A stretch of 64,000 bases of DNA from Brachypodius melanocephalos (lineage: Eukaryota > Chordata > Aves > Passeriformes > Pycnonotidae). Location of the stretch: assembly GCA_013398615.1 (NCBI GenBank), contig VZSR01003798.1:9609542-9673541 (forward strand), written 5' to 3'. Below are positions 18,845-32,000 of the stretch, in pieces (positions within the stretch are counted from its first letter, which is position 1; the number at the start of each line of letters is the position of its first letter). The notes below the pieces were generated by a model. The model had not been told where the DNA came from. It saw only the letters and a program-made list of their open reading frames with translations, and made no database searches. Made by a program: the position numbers and the translations under genes.

Positions 18845-20057
18845 GTAAGTGGCTTCCTCGCCACTGCTGCTTTTCCTTGAAACGTATCATTGGCTTACTC
18901 TTAAAGCTCCAGCACAGTTTTCTGATATCATCTTCTTCATTTCAAAGTAGTTATTTTTTTGCTGGAGTGCTCTTTTTTTTAATTGCTTTAAAGTACTTAT
19001 AAGCCTGCTGTTCTGATGGGAATGAGCTGTCTGGTACAGAAACATGTTCACTATGTGGTTAGGAAAGCTCAGTCATGTGATTTCAGGATTTGAAAGTTTT
19101 GCTCTGCTCTGCTTTCGCTCTGTGCTCAAGCTCTAATTCCTTTCTATAGGCACCCCCTCTCCATGCATAGCTGGAGCAAAGCCAGAGCTTTGATTTTACT
19201 GAACGCTTAAGTCTACTTGGTTTGCTGAGATGTCATAGAGTGAGGGTGCTGCGCTTGCACCCTCTTTGCCAAGAACATCCCTGGAGAGAGCAACAAACAG
19301 AAAAAAAAGCCCCCGGTGTCCCAGCTTGAGGAACCACGTGCTGCCTGTCTGCATGCTTGACCCAGCACAGAAACTCAGGCGGCCACAGGGGGCTTTGGCC
19401 TCAGCCCTGCTGGCTGCCAGGTCTGGGCTATTGCAGTGAGACAGAGCATTCTGTGAAGCTGAGGTCGGTCAAATATTAGTGCAGATTCAATGCGTGCTGC
19501 TGCATTTTTTGGCTGCTGTTGAGGTAAAGTTCTACTCTCTGATAGTAAAAATAATGAATAAATAAATTTTTTCAGAGCTTCTGAAGTAGAGAGAAGGGTG
19601 ACTGTTTGCTAGTCAAATTGTTTACACTGATGCTCCACCAGCGACATGCTGAAAGGCTGCTATGGCTGCCTGATCACAGCCCTCAGAAACAGTAAGGGAG
19701 CATCAAACCACAGCAGCTGCAGCTCCTTTCCCAGTGATCATGATCCGGTGTGAACCGGCCACAATGCGTCTGAACGCCCCACACAGCTGTGGACAGGGAG
19801 TGGGTTTGCTGCCCAACCAAGCAAAAGGAGGTTGGGCTGTCTGGAGGTGTGACTCCAGCTGTGTGCAATTTAGGGGTCAGGTGGGAGAGATAATGTTAAT
19901 TGGGATCAGCTGTTGTATCTCCACAAAACAGGTACTCATTTGCTTGTGAGGGAAGTGGGACTTCAGTACAAGACCAAGGAGTTTTTCTATAAGCAGGGAG
20001 CTTGCTTAGAATAGTTTGAAAGTTTTTTTTTTTTTTTTTTTATTCTACTTTTCTCAG
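18845..20057 (+). other. Gene-free stretch after the candidate second exon
   Basis: Mixed-composition sequence without a supported gene. It ends in a T-run of about 20 bases (20016-20041) followed by TATTCTACTTTTCTCAG, a strong acceptor for the mini-exon below. Confidence 0.5.
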
Positions 20058-20099
20058 AATTTGAGCAGACAGACCATGGATAGTGGGGGAGAAAAGCAG
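20058..20099 (+). other. Possible 42-base mini-exon
   Basis: Bounded by a very strong acceptor and a consensus CAG/GTGAGT donor. Entered in phase 1 from the exon ending 18844, it would add EFEQTDHG and a TAG stop, giving a 72-residue protein. Read in phase 0 it is open and contains an ATG in ideal Kozak context (GACCATGGA) starting MDSGGEKQ. It is too short to settle by eye. Confidence 0.3.
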
Positions 20100-23000
20100 G
20101 TGAGTTTATGAGAACTTAAGGGGAGTATTAGTCCTTGTTGGTAGGATCAGTCCTTAGATAAAAGAGATATGGAGATGGCATGATGAATTAATGACTAATT
20201 TAAAATAATGACCAAAAAGTATTATTGTGTGAGGTCTAGTATTTTTGGGAGAAGGAAAGGGTGGTATAGATACTTGTAAGGAATCTGTGGTTAACTTAGG
20301 TATAGATGATCATATCTGTGTAGGAATCCTGAGTTTCTTTGTTTTCCTTAATTATAAATACGCTTCCAATCTTTCTTATAACTCAAGCTGTAACCTACTG
20401 TTTTAATCACAGTGATTAAAATAGCTCAGTGTCTGTGTCATCCTTGCCTTGTGGTTTTAGTTTTTGGGTTTTGTTTGGGTTTTTTTGTTTGTTTTTGGTT
20501 GGTTTTTTGTTTTGTTTTGTTTGTTTGTTTTATAGTGGTCTGTATAAGAATATTCTGGTCTGGGTTTGGATGAGGATGCTCAGACAGCCCCAGAGCTGGT
20601 GTGAGGGCAGCTTGGTGTTAGCTGTCCCTCAGTGTTATGGCTCTTGCCCCATGATACAGAACTTGTGCACAGCTCTGCTTTTCTTGTGTGACAGCCTGTG
20701 TATGTAAACGCTACTTACGCTCCGACTTACAAGGCCTAACGTGCTGGGAAGCAAAATAAGTGAAGATACTTCCCTGCTCAAAACATACCCCAAACCTCAC
20801 TATTGTGCTAGTCTGGTATTATCTCTCTTTGGCAGAAAAGAAGTTGAGGATGAACAGGGCGCTGACGAGCTGGCCTGCTGCTGAAATGGGAGGGCTGTTC
20901 AGAAGGTCAGTTTGCACACTCCTTTGCTTCTGTTTGTGCAGCTCCTCTGGCATCTCTGGAGTGTAAAATGGTGGCCTTTAACAGAGCTGACAGAATAAAG
21001 TCTCTTACCCTGAGGTGCTCAGACACTACCCTAAGGTGATGAGATAAATACTGTTGCAAAGTTAAAATGAGTCTCTTCAGTGTAACTCCATTATTCTTCA
21101 TTTAAAAGATAAATATACTGTCACTGTCAAATCAGTTATTCCCCTTTGTCAGCATTTCATGGCTCACTTCCTGGGTCTGGATAGATTGATGATAGCTGTT
21201 TAATATTCTTTCCTTCATAACCACCAATTTGAGAGTTGCCAACTCTCATGATGGCTGCTGTTTTTCTTAAAGCATCAGCTTGATGTACATTAGCCACACA
21301 AGAATCAGAGCCTGCTTTTTGTTTTGTTCAAATAAATAATTGTAAAGAAAGCTTGAAAATGGGAATCTGAGCATCTCATGCTGGAGGCAAATAAGCACAT
21401 GACAATACTATTTCCAAGCTAATCTCATGACTTAAGAAAGGGGTGGTAGGTTCATTCATGGCTTTAGAACAACGTCAGAGGCAAGGATTTGATTTCTGAC
21501 CCCTAACTCCAAGATCCAAATGCTCTTGCTGGGAATATATCTGAAGACCACTGGAAGATACACCTCAACTGCAATCCCTGGTGACAACCAAGAAAGCTGC
21601 TGAGCTGAGGAATGATTTGTGGTAGCTGGTGTAAAATTTATTCTAGGTCTCTTGGCCTTTTGTGCTCTGACTTTTGTATGTGTGACGAATAGTTTTTGTT
21701 GACTCTAAGCTGTGAAGTTGTGAACACTGTATGTTTTTAGGTGGTCCATAATTAGACTTCAGTGTTAATTATATGTGAGCTAATGCAGGGAGCCTCCAAC
21801 TTTTTGGTAGTGCTGTCTGTCTGCCTTCAGAAGAGTTTCAGTCACCAGGAGTGAGAAACATGGTTATTTTTGGCATGTGGCCCATGGAGGAATTCAGATG
21901 ACATAATCAAGGGGAGGTAGGTGAGGGTGAGGAGCTGTTGAGACTGCTCTTCTATGGGGATTGCAGTTGTGGGATATTTTTCATGTATGCTGTGGAATAC
22001 AGCCATCAGCTGTGACAGTGTGCCTCATAGCCAGATAAAGGTGTATCTTATGCGTGCCCACAATGTAAAAACAGCTAAAAATTCCTTAGCAGAATGTTTT
22101 TGCTTGGTGGTTCTCAAGTGAATTAAAGTTGTAGAGAATGCCTGCTTAAAGGAGGATGTAGTATTTTTAGTTGAAGAAAATTGAATCTGTTTTGGTGCCT
22201 GGGGATTCCTATTTCCCCAGCAATTCAAGTGTGCAGAATTCCAGCTTCCATCGTGAGGCCAAAGACTTCCATGACCTCCTCTGCTGCCTATGTGGTAATG
22301 TTCTACAGCAGTTCTCATGGTCTTAGCTTGCTCACCAGGTGGTTTGTTCATCTATTTATGACATGGAAGGAATCTCTCAAACTGAAAATGAAGCATGTCT
22401 CAGATGAAATGTTTTTGAGATTGAAGTTAGTAAGGACTTCTCCAATATTATTTGAGTGCTCCTCCATGTTACCTTGCTTTCCTTTGGTTAGAAGTTCTCA
22501 CTAAGACAATTGGAATGTATTATGAATGTCAGTGTTTGTGGTATGAAACTGATGGTGGTTAACTAGATTGATGACAACAGAAAATCTTACCACAAAGGCT
22601 TTCTACATTTACGTATAAAAATCTATAAATACTAAGAGAGTAGGGTTTTTGCTAGCCAGTAATAATGCTGTAAAGAAGTTTCTGTGTATATTTCTTGTTT
22701 TGTGTCTCAGTAGTGCCTTTAGAACATCTTAAGGCTGTGAAGCTCAAAAGAATGCATACGGTCTAAAAAGATTTCAAATAGAGCCAGCCTGCTTTAAGCA
22801 GGTGTGTTTGAATGGAGGATGGCCAAAGAATGGAGCAAAATGATGAGGCTTGTGAGGGGCATCCTATGGATAATAGTAATATTGCATCACGATCACTTCA
22901 GATTGCTCTGTTCCAGCCCTACAGGAGTTTATGAGTAGCCCAAATACACATCCACTTCTATTCCTATACTGTTATGTCAAAAGGTCAGGTAAATGCACCA

Positions 23001-26000
23001 CAACACATAAATGGGAGTAGGTACTGGCAATAAGTGAGTCGTGGATTTCTTTGCTACCACCTTTGGGTGGGTTGTTTTTCTTGATTGGTGTTTTGTTTTC
23101 CTCCCCTCCCTCAACTATTCAAAATTTTGTTTCTATGGACAGAAGAGAAACAGAGAAGAAAACTTCTTCCTTGCCTGCAATTTCTAAGCTTCTCTTTTCT
23201 GCAGTTTTGTGTGCTGAGGAGGTTTGGTGTCTCAGTCACTTTTGCTTCCACTTGCTTTCTTTCCTCTTCCTGTTGACAGAAACACTTCAACCAATTCTTG
23301 TGCTCTTATACATGCTGGAGTATAAGCTTGTTTTTTCCACTCTTTGAAGCCTGAAATTTTTTACTTCAGTTTTTGCTCTGGCTGTCTTGAGGCTTGGCTT
23401 CATCTGCTACCTGCTGTCCTCTAAATGTACCTCTCTCGAAGCATTTTGGAGAGCAAGATGTGTGTTGAAGGCTGTGTGTCACATCCTCTGTGGTCTCAGT
23501 GCATCTGCTGGGTTTGTTGAAGTTTTGCTGTTTTTCATTGCATTGCTAATGAAGCAATCTAGCTGCTCTGGCAACTTTCAGCTGACCTTGAATTTGCAAG
23601 TACTTAGGAATTTATATTCTACATAAATAAAATGGAAATGATTATTCTTATGATTAAAATATTATTCTTATGGTTATTGCCTGCAAGTTCTGTAATCTCA
23701 GCGATATCTTAGGAGATAAAACAAACTCTCAGTACATAAGTGTCTGTATAAACAACATCAAATCATGTTTTTTCCAATGCAATTGCTTCTTTTCATGTAT
23801 TCCTATAACTGAACAAGCATTAGAAAAATAATTATTATTGACATACTAGGAAAGGGACACATTTAATTCTATCTTATAGGCTACCAAGTTGTTTCACCAG
23901 GTGACATCAGCATGTACTAACATTATTTAAAATGTAATAGATGTTGTTGATTTGAGGATGTTTCTCTGTTTCAGAAATGGGTTGCTACAAGGCAGTGTGT
24001 TGCAAAATTCTACTTGCCTTGTTGGGTTATGTTACTGCTCATCAGTCGAGAGGAGACTTCTTTCATTTTAAAGGAACTTCAGTTTTTGGTGCAGTAACAG
24101 AGGTGCTAAATCTTTGTTACTTTGTGTGTGTTGTGAGGTGCCCTGTAAATTCTTTCTTTCTCTCTTCATTCCTATGCAGCCTTAGGGGTGAGGCTGACAG
24201 GGAAAAATCTGCTTGATTGCTTTTTAGATGTGCTTTTGCTGAGGAGGAGAGAAGAAGAGTAGAGAGCAGTTTTCTCAGGAGCTGGGGCAGAGGCCTTTGT
24301 TGCAACCTGGCTGGACAGTGAAGCATAAGCCTTTTCTGCAAGGAAAGGGGGTGCTTGGGACACGAAACTGAAGAGAACAACCTTCTGATAAAACAAAAAT
24401 GAACAATTGTATGGCAAAAAGATGATCTAGACAGATAGCTCTGTGAACCTGGAGTTTCTGAAAACTGGGTGAAATTCAGCTGGAACTTCTTGGTAGATAA
24501 GTTCTCCCAGTTTATATTTTGGGTAGAGTTCATGTAAATTATATCCAGACTAATATACAAGTTCTACATATGTGCAGATGGCTGCCTTTCCTCTGGAAAT
24601 GCTGTCATCTTTACATGAGGACAAAGGAACAAAATCAGTTCTGTGCTTCTGCAGGACAGATGACAGAGCTATTACTGCTCAAACCGAGCAGTGCAGACAA
24701 CTAAAAGATGAATTATTGCAGTCTCTGAGAGTGTGTCTCTTTAGAGAGCTTTGATGCAGCTCCTCACTGCTTCCTCATGAGATACCACCAGAAATGCAGT
24801 TTGTGTTTTGTCAAAGGACTGAGTGTCTCTAAAGCTGACGTAAACTTCTGCTGACTAAATACTGACTCCTTCATAATACTAACTTTTAAACAGTTCCACT
24901 GTGAAATGGAGAATATTTAAAATCTCATGCATTTAATAGTAATTCCATCATTGCTGTATATGCTGGAGCATAATGGTTTCAATGTTCTAAGGCAACTTTC
25001 AAGTTTCCATCAGACCTCTAAAAAGATGAACATATTGATGCCCTAATTGCTAGCACAGAATATATAGATAATACTGTATCTTTCACAAGCATCATCTTCT
25101 GCTGACAGAAGAACTGATGTGATAGAGCTGAAACTTTTCCCCTCAGGATACAACAATTATTATATCCTTCTGTTGCTAAAATGGAAATCTCATATTCTCA
25201 CGTATTATGAAATCTAAAAGCTTCTAGATTATGCATCTGCTCCCTGGCCACTAGAAACATCATTTTATTGTAGTAATTTGTCACTGATAAACATAATCAA
25301 CAAGATGGAAACAATGTCACAGTATATACGCAGTCTATATAACTTCTTTGATAGACCATTTTCCTTGTAAGCAGGGGATGAAAATGGCAGCCAGGTCTCC
25401 CACTGGTGTTCTTTCTGCTGTCCAAGAAAGCTGTTTCAGTACTGACTAACTTACTCATAATTTTTTACAAACAACTATGACTTACCTTTTCCTGGATGGT
25501 TTTTGGATGTTCCCATCCATTGCCAAAGATTTTTCAGCTAGAGTTTGCCTGAATGAATAGCTGGTTCAGCATAACAGGCTGAAAGCCACCACCTGGAACT
25601 AAATTATGATGGGGATATAAGTAAATCAAGCTAGAAATTGAATAGTTACTCTGTTAGTAACAACTACGTGAATCCAATGGATCTGCTTTCAGATGCTTTG
25701 GCTCTTATCCCTTCTGCCTACCCTTGACACTCTTCACACTCAATTTGAATGAGAACAGCTGGCTCAGAGGTTTTTGTTAATGTTGATCTGATATTTTGCT
25801 TTCTTAAGTCAGTTGCTGCTGGGTTTCACCTGCCCCACTGAGAAATTTGTAGTTAAATGGAGTGGTTTTTCTCCACCATTTCTTCCTATTTCTTTGAAGA
25901 GGAGCAGTCATGAGAGCTTCAGCTTTGTGAACTGCCTCCACATTTTAGGCTGGAAATACTTCTTGTTTTCCTAAGTATTTGAAGAACTTTGGCTGGGTTA

Positions 26001-29000
26001 AGATTGTGTGAAGCCTCATAGTTTTCTGGTGTTTATGCCCACTGAAGCCAAGTCAAAATCACTTGGAATAAGGAATGGTTTTAGATGGGTTCTTGGATTT
26101 TCCTGTGAATCGCCTTTGGAACCAAAACTGTAATTTTCTAGTTAGAGGAAATTGATTTTTTTAAAATTTAAATTCTTTATGATGCTGATTTTGATTCTGT
26201 GGGAGAGGGGTGTATTTATGTCCTGTCTAATGAGTTGATGCTCGTGGTGAGATACCTAGCACAATCTCTAAACTTTCAGACAGGACAAACAATTGGCAAT
26301 AGAGGACTTAAGGCTTTTAAAATTTCTTCTTGAAAACATTTTTTTTCAAGTGCTTTCTAATTTAAATATTCTTTCAATGTTGAAACAATTAAGAAAATTA
26401 TACAAACATAAACAGACTTTAAAAATATTCAATTAAATCATCCCTGAGATATTGAATACTGAATCTGTTTAGTGGGATTTTCTGCTGTCCAAGAACTTGA
26501 AAATGTTACGAATGCCAGTCTGGTTCCATAATTGTGGGTATTTGACCTTTTGATGCCCAGGAGTACCCACAGTTTTCCCCCTGCTGCTCTGAAATAGGTC
26601 CTGCTATGGCTGCTAGCCTCACAAAATGTCTTTGTTACTCTAAGGTTCTACTTCTGGTGAAGGTGTTTTGATTTTTTAAAAAAAATTTTAATAGTCTGTT
26701 TCTACTCTCCACCATGTTTGGAGCAAAACAACACTATGGATGAGACCTTGTTTGCAGCAAAATTTATTTCTTGTGAGCTGTTAGCATCTGTTAGAGCCAT
26801 GAGGCCATTTCTGTGCAAATCAGCTTACTGCTGTAAAGTTGTGCCAATTCTGACCAAACCACGAAGGGATTATTAAATATTCTAAAAGGTTTCAGTTAAT
26901 TCCTACATCCCTCTTTACCATGTTCCCAGCTTCCTAGGTTCTAAATGTTAAAAGCCAGCCACAGGTCAGATCCAGTAGCTCTAAAGTACTTTGGCAGTCC
27001 TCTTGGAGCAGATGTAGAACTTAGGGAAGACAGAGTACAGTTGCAAACTTGCACAAACAAAAATGTTCCTGCTTTTGACTTCCAGCAAAGCTTAGAACAC
27101 TTCCCCCTCTCTCCTCACTTACACGTCCCCCACTTTGTTCAAGCTCTGCATTTGGGAGTATTACAGATTTTTCTGTCTGAACTAAAAAAATAGAATCTGC
27201 CTGTGCCAGCACCCAGATGTGGACAAACAGACTGTGACTCTTGGCTGACAGAAATACAAATCCTAGTGTCTGGAAAAGCCAGATCTAAATACAGCCCTAA
27301 AAACCTAACAGCGCAGGATCCATAGCATTGGAGTGCTATGGGGGGGGGGGAAAAAAGTCATTCCATAGCTGTTAAAAACTAATGGAAAATGCTGTAGAAA
27401 GAATTTTAAAAACCTCAGACAATACTCTTACTAAGGTATTTCCTGAACCTACACTGAAACAAAATAGTTTAAAGCCTAGTCTGTCAGCCTTCTTGTGCTG
27501 GCAGGACTGTGAAGACAGCAAAGTAAATCCATATGCTTAGAATCTGTAAGGAACGAGCAGAGCTACAAAAACCCCCCCGTGTTGTGTCCCCTTTCACTCA
27601 TCCACTCACTGACTTGGTATCTTCCTGGTGTTTGACTTTTGATTTTAGTAAGAGCATGGTGCCTCCCTCTGTCCTTGATACACAACAAGAAGATCCATTG
27701 GTGTGTTTGGATTTGCATAACCTATTGTGGCACACCAGCCCCCTCTGCATGCAGGTTTATCTCTGGTTGGTGCTGGCCTTACACCCTGGAAATGCCTCTC
27801 TTGAGCTGCAGTTCTGTGGTTATGGTGTGTTTTGCTTGGCCAGTATATTTAGCAAATTGTGTACTCAAATGATTATGTTACACTGAGAGGTTGACATCTA
27901 GTACACAAATAATTATGACACTAAACTTACTATGTATGAGCTGGAGCCATAGCTGATTCCAGTGACAGATGGAAAACTCCACTGAACCTTTTATTGGCCA
28001 TATGCCATTTCTGAGTGTTGGCCAACAACAAGATTTGTTGCTAATATATAATGATTTAAACAGTAAAAAGAGCAGCTGCACTTTGATTTTTGGTGCCTTT
28101 ACTACAGGTTTTCCTGGAGCTTTTGAATATCTACTGCTGCTTTCTAATGCAAAACTGTCACTTCTAGTCTGTGAGAAGAGACTTTATCTTCCCAGCAGTA
28201 TCTGTGGTAGAATTTTATATTTTGATACTTATAACTAAAGCTCTCCTCTGCCTTTTATTGCATTATTAAGTTGACAGCATAAAAATCTCCTGCAACATGG
28301 AACTGGAAATGGCTTGTAAGAAACTGGCCCTGTCGTGAAGTACTGCAACAGAGCTTTTTCCAGGGTGTCAGTAAGTCTTTTGTTTTATGGCCTGTTTGAG
28401 GATTGGGAGAGCAGCATTCTTCCAGCTGTTCAGAGAAGACAGCTTTCAAAGCATAGCTCACTGACAGGAGCTGCCTGTCCTGTTCACCGTATCACTAGGC
28501 CAGTGCTTGCAAATGTGTGTGTGGATATAAACTGCAGCTGTTACCTATCCAGAACACATTTGAGTGTTCCTACTACTGCTGGAGGAGTGGGAAACCAGCT
28601 GCCATGCCATGAAGTGGTCATTGCATTAACTGGTTTTCATTGTTTAAGGCAAGCAGGTGGGGAAGAGGGTAGTTTACACCTGTGTGCTTCTTGCACCTCC
28701 TTGGAAATCAGTGAGAAATGAGATTAATGTTTCTGATGGGCCATATGGAGACAGTTACACAGCTGTGTGCCCATGACCCTGGTTTGTTTCCTGACCAGCT
28801 CATGAGATATGCTGTGGCTTGGGCTGGCATGAGGGCAGTATTTCATATGGGCTGGCTGTACCTGAGCTCTGCTCTGCATGGCTGAGCTGCCTCTGACTCT
28901 CAAGCCTGGTTACCGATGTTCTGTTAGGATGCTGTCTGTAGTGCTGATATTCTCTTCCATGTATCAGACTCTCTCTCATCTGCCTAGGTGCCTTGTCTTT

Positions 29001-32000
29001 TGTGGCTGGAGCAGTTTTGCTCAGTAAGGCTTAAATTGTTAATTTATTTCTTCATCCAATAGTGAAAAAGAAGGGCCTTTCTGCATTTACTGCTTTGTTG
29101 TCTGTGGTGTTTGCATGCCAGCTGACTCCAGGTCTGACAGGTGGCTGCATCCTCTGAAAGTGTCAATGTGTTGGCCCTGCTCATCCCTTTCTTCAACGGA
29201 CCAATGTGTTTGTTTACTTATTTATCTTGTATCTCTTCCCTTAGCTCTGGAAAAAGCATGTAACTGCTGGCTGCAGGCAGGTTGTCTCTTCACAGCTAAT
29301 AGCTTCTCTTGTAGTTTGAATGTTTGTTGAGTTGCTCCTTATCTAGCTCATAGTTTTTCTTTCCTGTCATATTCCTCCTACACCCCCCTTTGATCTTACC
29401 TACAGAAACCTATCTGTCTCGAACAGTCAAGCTGAGCTATGCAAAATGTTCATAAAGTGATAGAGCTATTTCTCACTTTGTCACATCTTGTGAAGTGTTG
29501 GACCCATGTGAAACCCATATCAGCCATAGGAACGGAAAACAATGTGATTTTTATTTGTACTGGAATTGAGAAATAATACAGAGATCTAATACTGAAAGAG
29601 GGTTATAGTAGCTGTGTTATCAATCTGAAATTGTACCTACTGGAGAATAATTTTTGAGTGATGTGGATGCCCTCGTGTATAATCTCTGAGCTGTAAGAAT
29701 CAGTGTTCCATACATGTTTTATCTTGCATAGCTGGTGCCTGATACCCTGAACATCTGTGCAACCGTGACCAAACACCCTCTTTCATTTTTGCGTTTTTAC
29801 ATATTTTTGGTGCTACCTTATTTGCTTCTTTTGGACTGGGATTTTTTATTTGTGTTTGTATTGTTTTTCTTTTTGCCAGAGTTAAGAGAATCTCTTATCC
29901 AGGTGTTTGTGGTTGGGTGCAAACTGTTGAAAATAAAGCACTTTGGCATTGCTTATGTTGTGCAGTTCTCTAATACCCATTAATGCCACTGGCTACATCA
30001 CTTGCCCTCTTTGTAAGATTTATTGGCTTCAACATGTGATGGCTTAAAAACTAGTTAAATGAGGTAGTATCATTTGCTACAAGGAAATATATACCAGCTT
30101 ACCCATTGAGAGTTTAAAGGCTACAGCTATTTTTCAAATAATGTATGTCCACATATATTATCCAAAACTGAGGGAGAAGACGGTAATTCTAAAGCTCTTG
30201 GGAAGATTGGTGGAGGTTGTTTCACCCCTCCCCAAGTTATGTACTTCCCATTGATGTTTATAGGCAGTTGTGTGTGCAGTCAGTCAGGAAAGAATCAGAT
30301 AACAGAAAATGATTATACAAGCAATAAAGCTCTACAGTTTACTTTTTCCCTCAATAAATTGGTTCTTACTTCATATAAAAAATGAAATTATTTTTCTGTC
30401 TGGCAGGTGTATTGTGGGTAGTGTTTAGCCATGGTTAGTAACATTTCCTTGTGATGTCATTTCATAGCAAGACTGGTGATTTACAAGTTCAAGATAAGAG
30501 TCCTTGGCACCATCACTGCAGTGTTTGAAGCAATTAAAAATGTGGTGATTCTTGGGGTGACATGTACAAAAATGAAAACTCTTCACTAGAAAGCAAGACT
30601 TGCTGGTGTCAGCTGGTGATTGGTATTTGTTGTCTTAAAAGCCCAAGGTTATTGCAATCTTGCTTGGTTTAACGCAGCAAGCTCTGTGTGATGGGCACGA
30701 CATGCTTGGCTGAGTGCTGTGGCTGCAATTTCTGTTCAGCTGGTACTCATGCAGAATTGAGCTTGTTAAGATCTTCAGCCAGATCTGGCTGAGCAATCAT
30801 GCCAGGCATGTCTTTAAAATCCAGAGGTGGGAGCAGAGACTTCCAACAGGTAAAGCAACAGTGTATGGTGAATGTTTCTGTAGCTGTTATTAGTGTACTT
30901 GGATTTTCATAAGATGGGAATAGTTTTCTGTATTGAAGATTTGGGATGACTTGGAGGGGGATGAAAAATTATTCCTACTGCTCTTTGTGTTCTACATCCA
31001 CTGTGATTTCTAGGGTTTGTGCTATGAGTGGCCTTCATTTAGCAGTTGAATAGTGGGAAGTGGGTCTCTGAAGCAGTGCTGTGTGGTACCCACCTGGTGT
31101 TTGCTCCAGGCACATGTGTATTACTGTGTTTAGTCCTGAGCAGATTGGTTTCTCCCTTGCCTTTCAGTAGCTCACCCCACCATTTCCTTGTGTGTTTTGT
31201 TCCACAAGTGCTGCACAGATCTGTGCTGTGTGTCTGTGTCTGCAGGTGGGTACTTCACAGCTGTCTGAGACAGTGACCCTGTGAAGCACAGAGAGCAGTG
31301 TGATAAACAAATGAGCATTGCTGTCTCTGCTAGTGCTGGCACGATGAGTTTAGCAAGTTCTTCCCATATCTATAGCCTTTAATACAAGGACAGTGTCAAT
31401 GTTCTGTGTAGGAGTAAAGAAATCATAATGTTCTAAAGATTAGTGTTATTTGAGAAGTCATTTTCTTGATTATGCTGTACATGGCAAACAAAACAGGAGC
31501 AAATGATCAAGTGTTTTCTAATAGCTGAGACAGGAGATGGCATCTGTTGCAGTCCATGTGGATTTATTAATGGAGTGACCCTGTCTCCCTAGAGCTTGCT
31601 TCTGTCACATGTTGCCTCATTCTGTGCTCCCTATAGGAGTACATGCAAATAGGGTGTGCAAATGATACTTAATTATTGTTAACAATTTTAAGGAAAAAAC
31701 TTATGTTCTTAGTTCTATACTGGCGTTGATGATAAATGTATCTATACAGATACAGGCAAAAATATTATTACATCATTCATGCATTTGATTACCTTACTTT
31801 GATTTTCTCTTGTTGCACTGAATATGATATGTAATTAAAATATTGAATGAGAGAAAATTTTACAAACCAAATCCTGGTGACCTTTTAGTTCCCAATCTTA
31901 AAGCTGTCAAGAAAAATCCAGATGCTTTGGAGTCATATCCAAATGCAAGCAAATCTCAGGTGCAAGAGGAGTGGCTATTAATCAGCAGCTGTGCTTATCA

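Noticed and set aside
24117..24560. 147-codon open frame on the minus strand
   Set aside because: Low-information residue composition, no domain, and an overlapping frame of similar nature; treated as chance.
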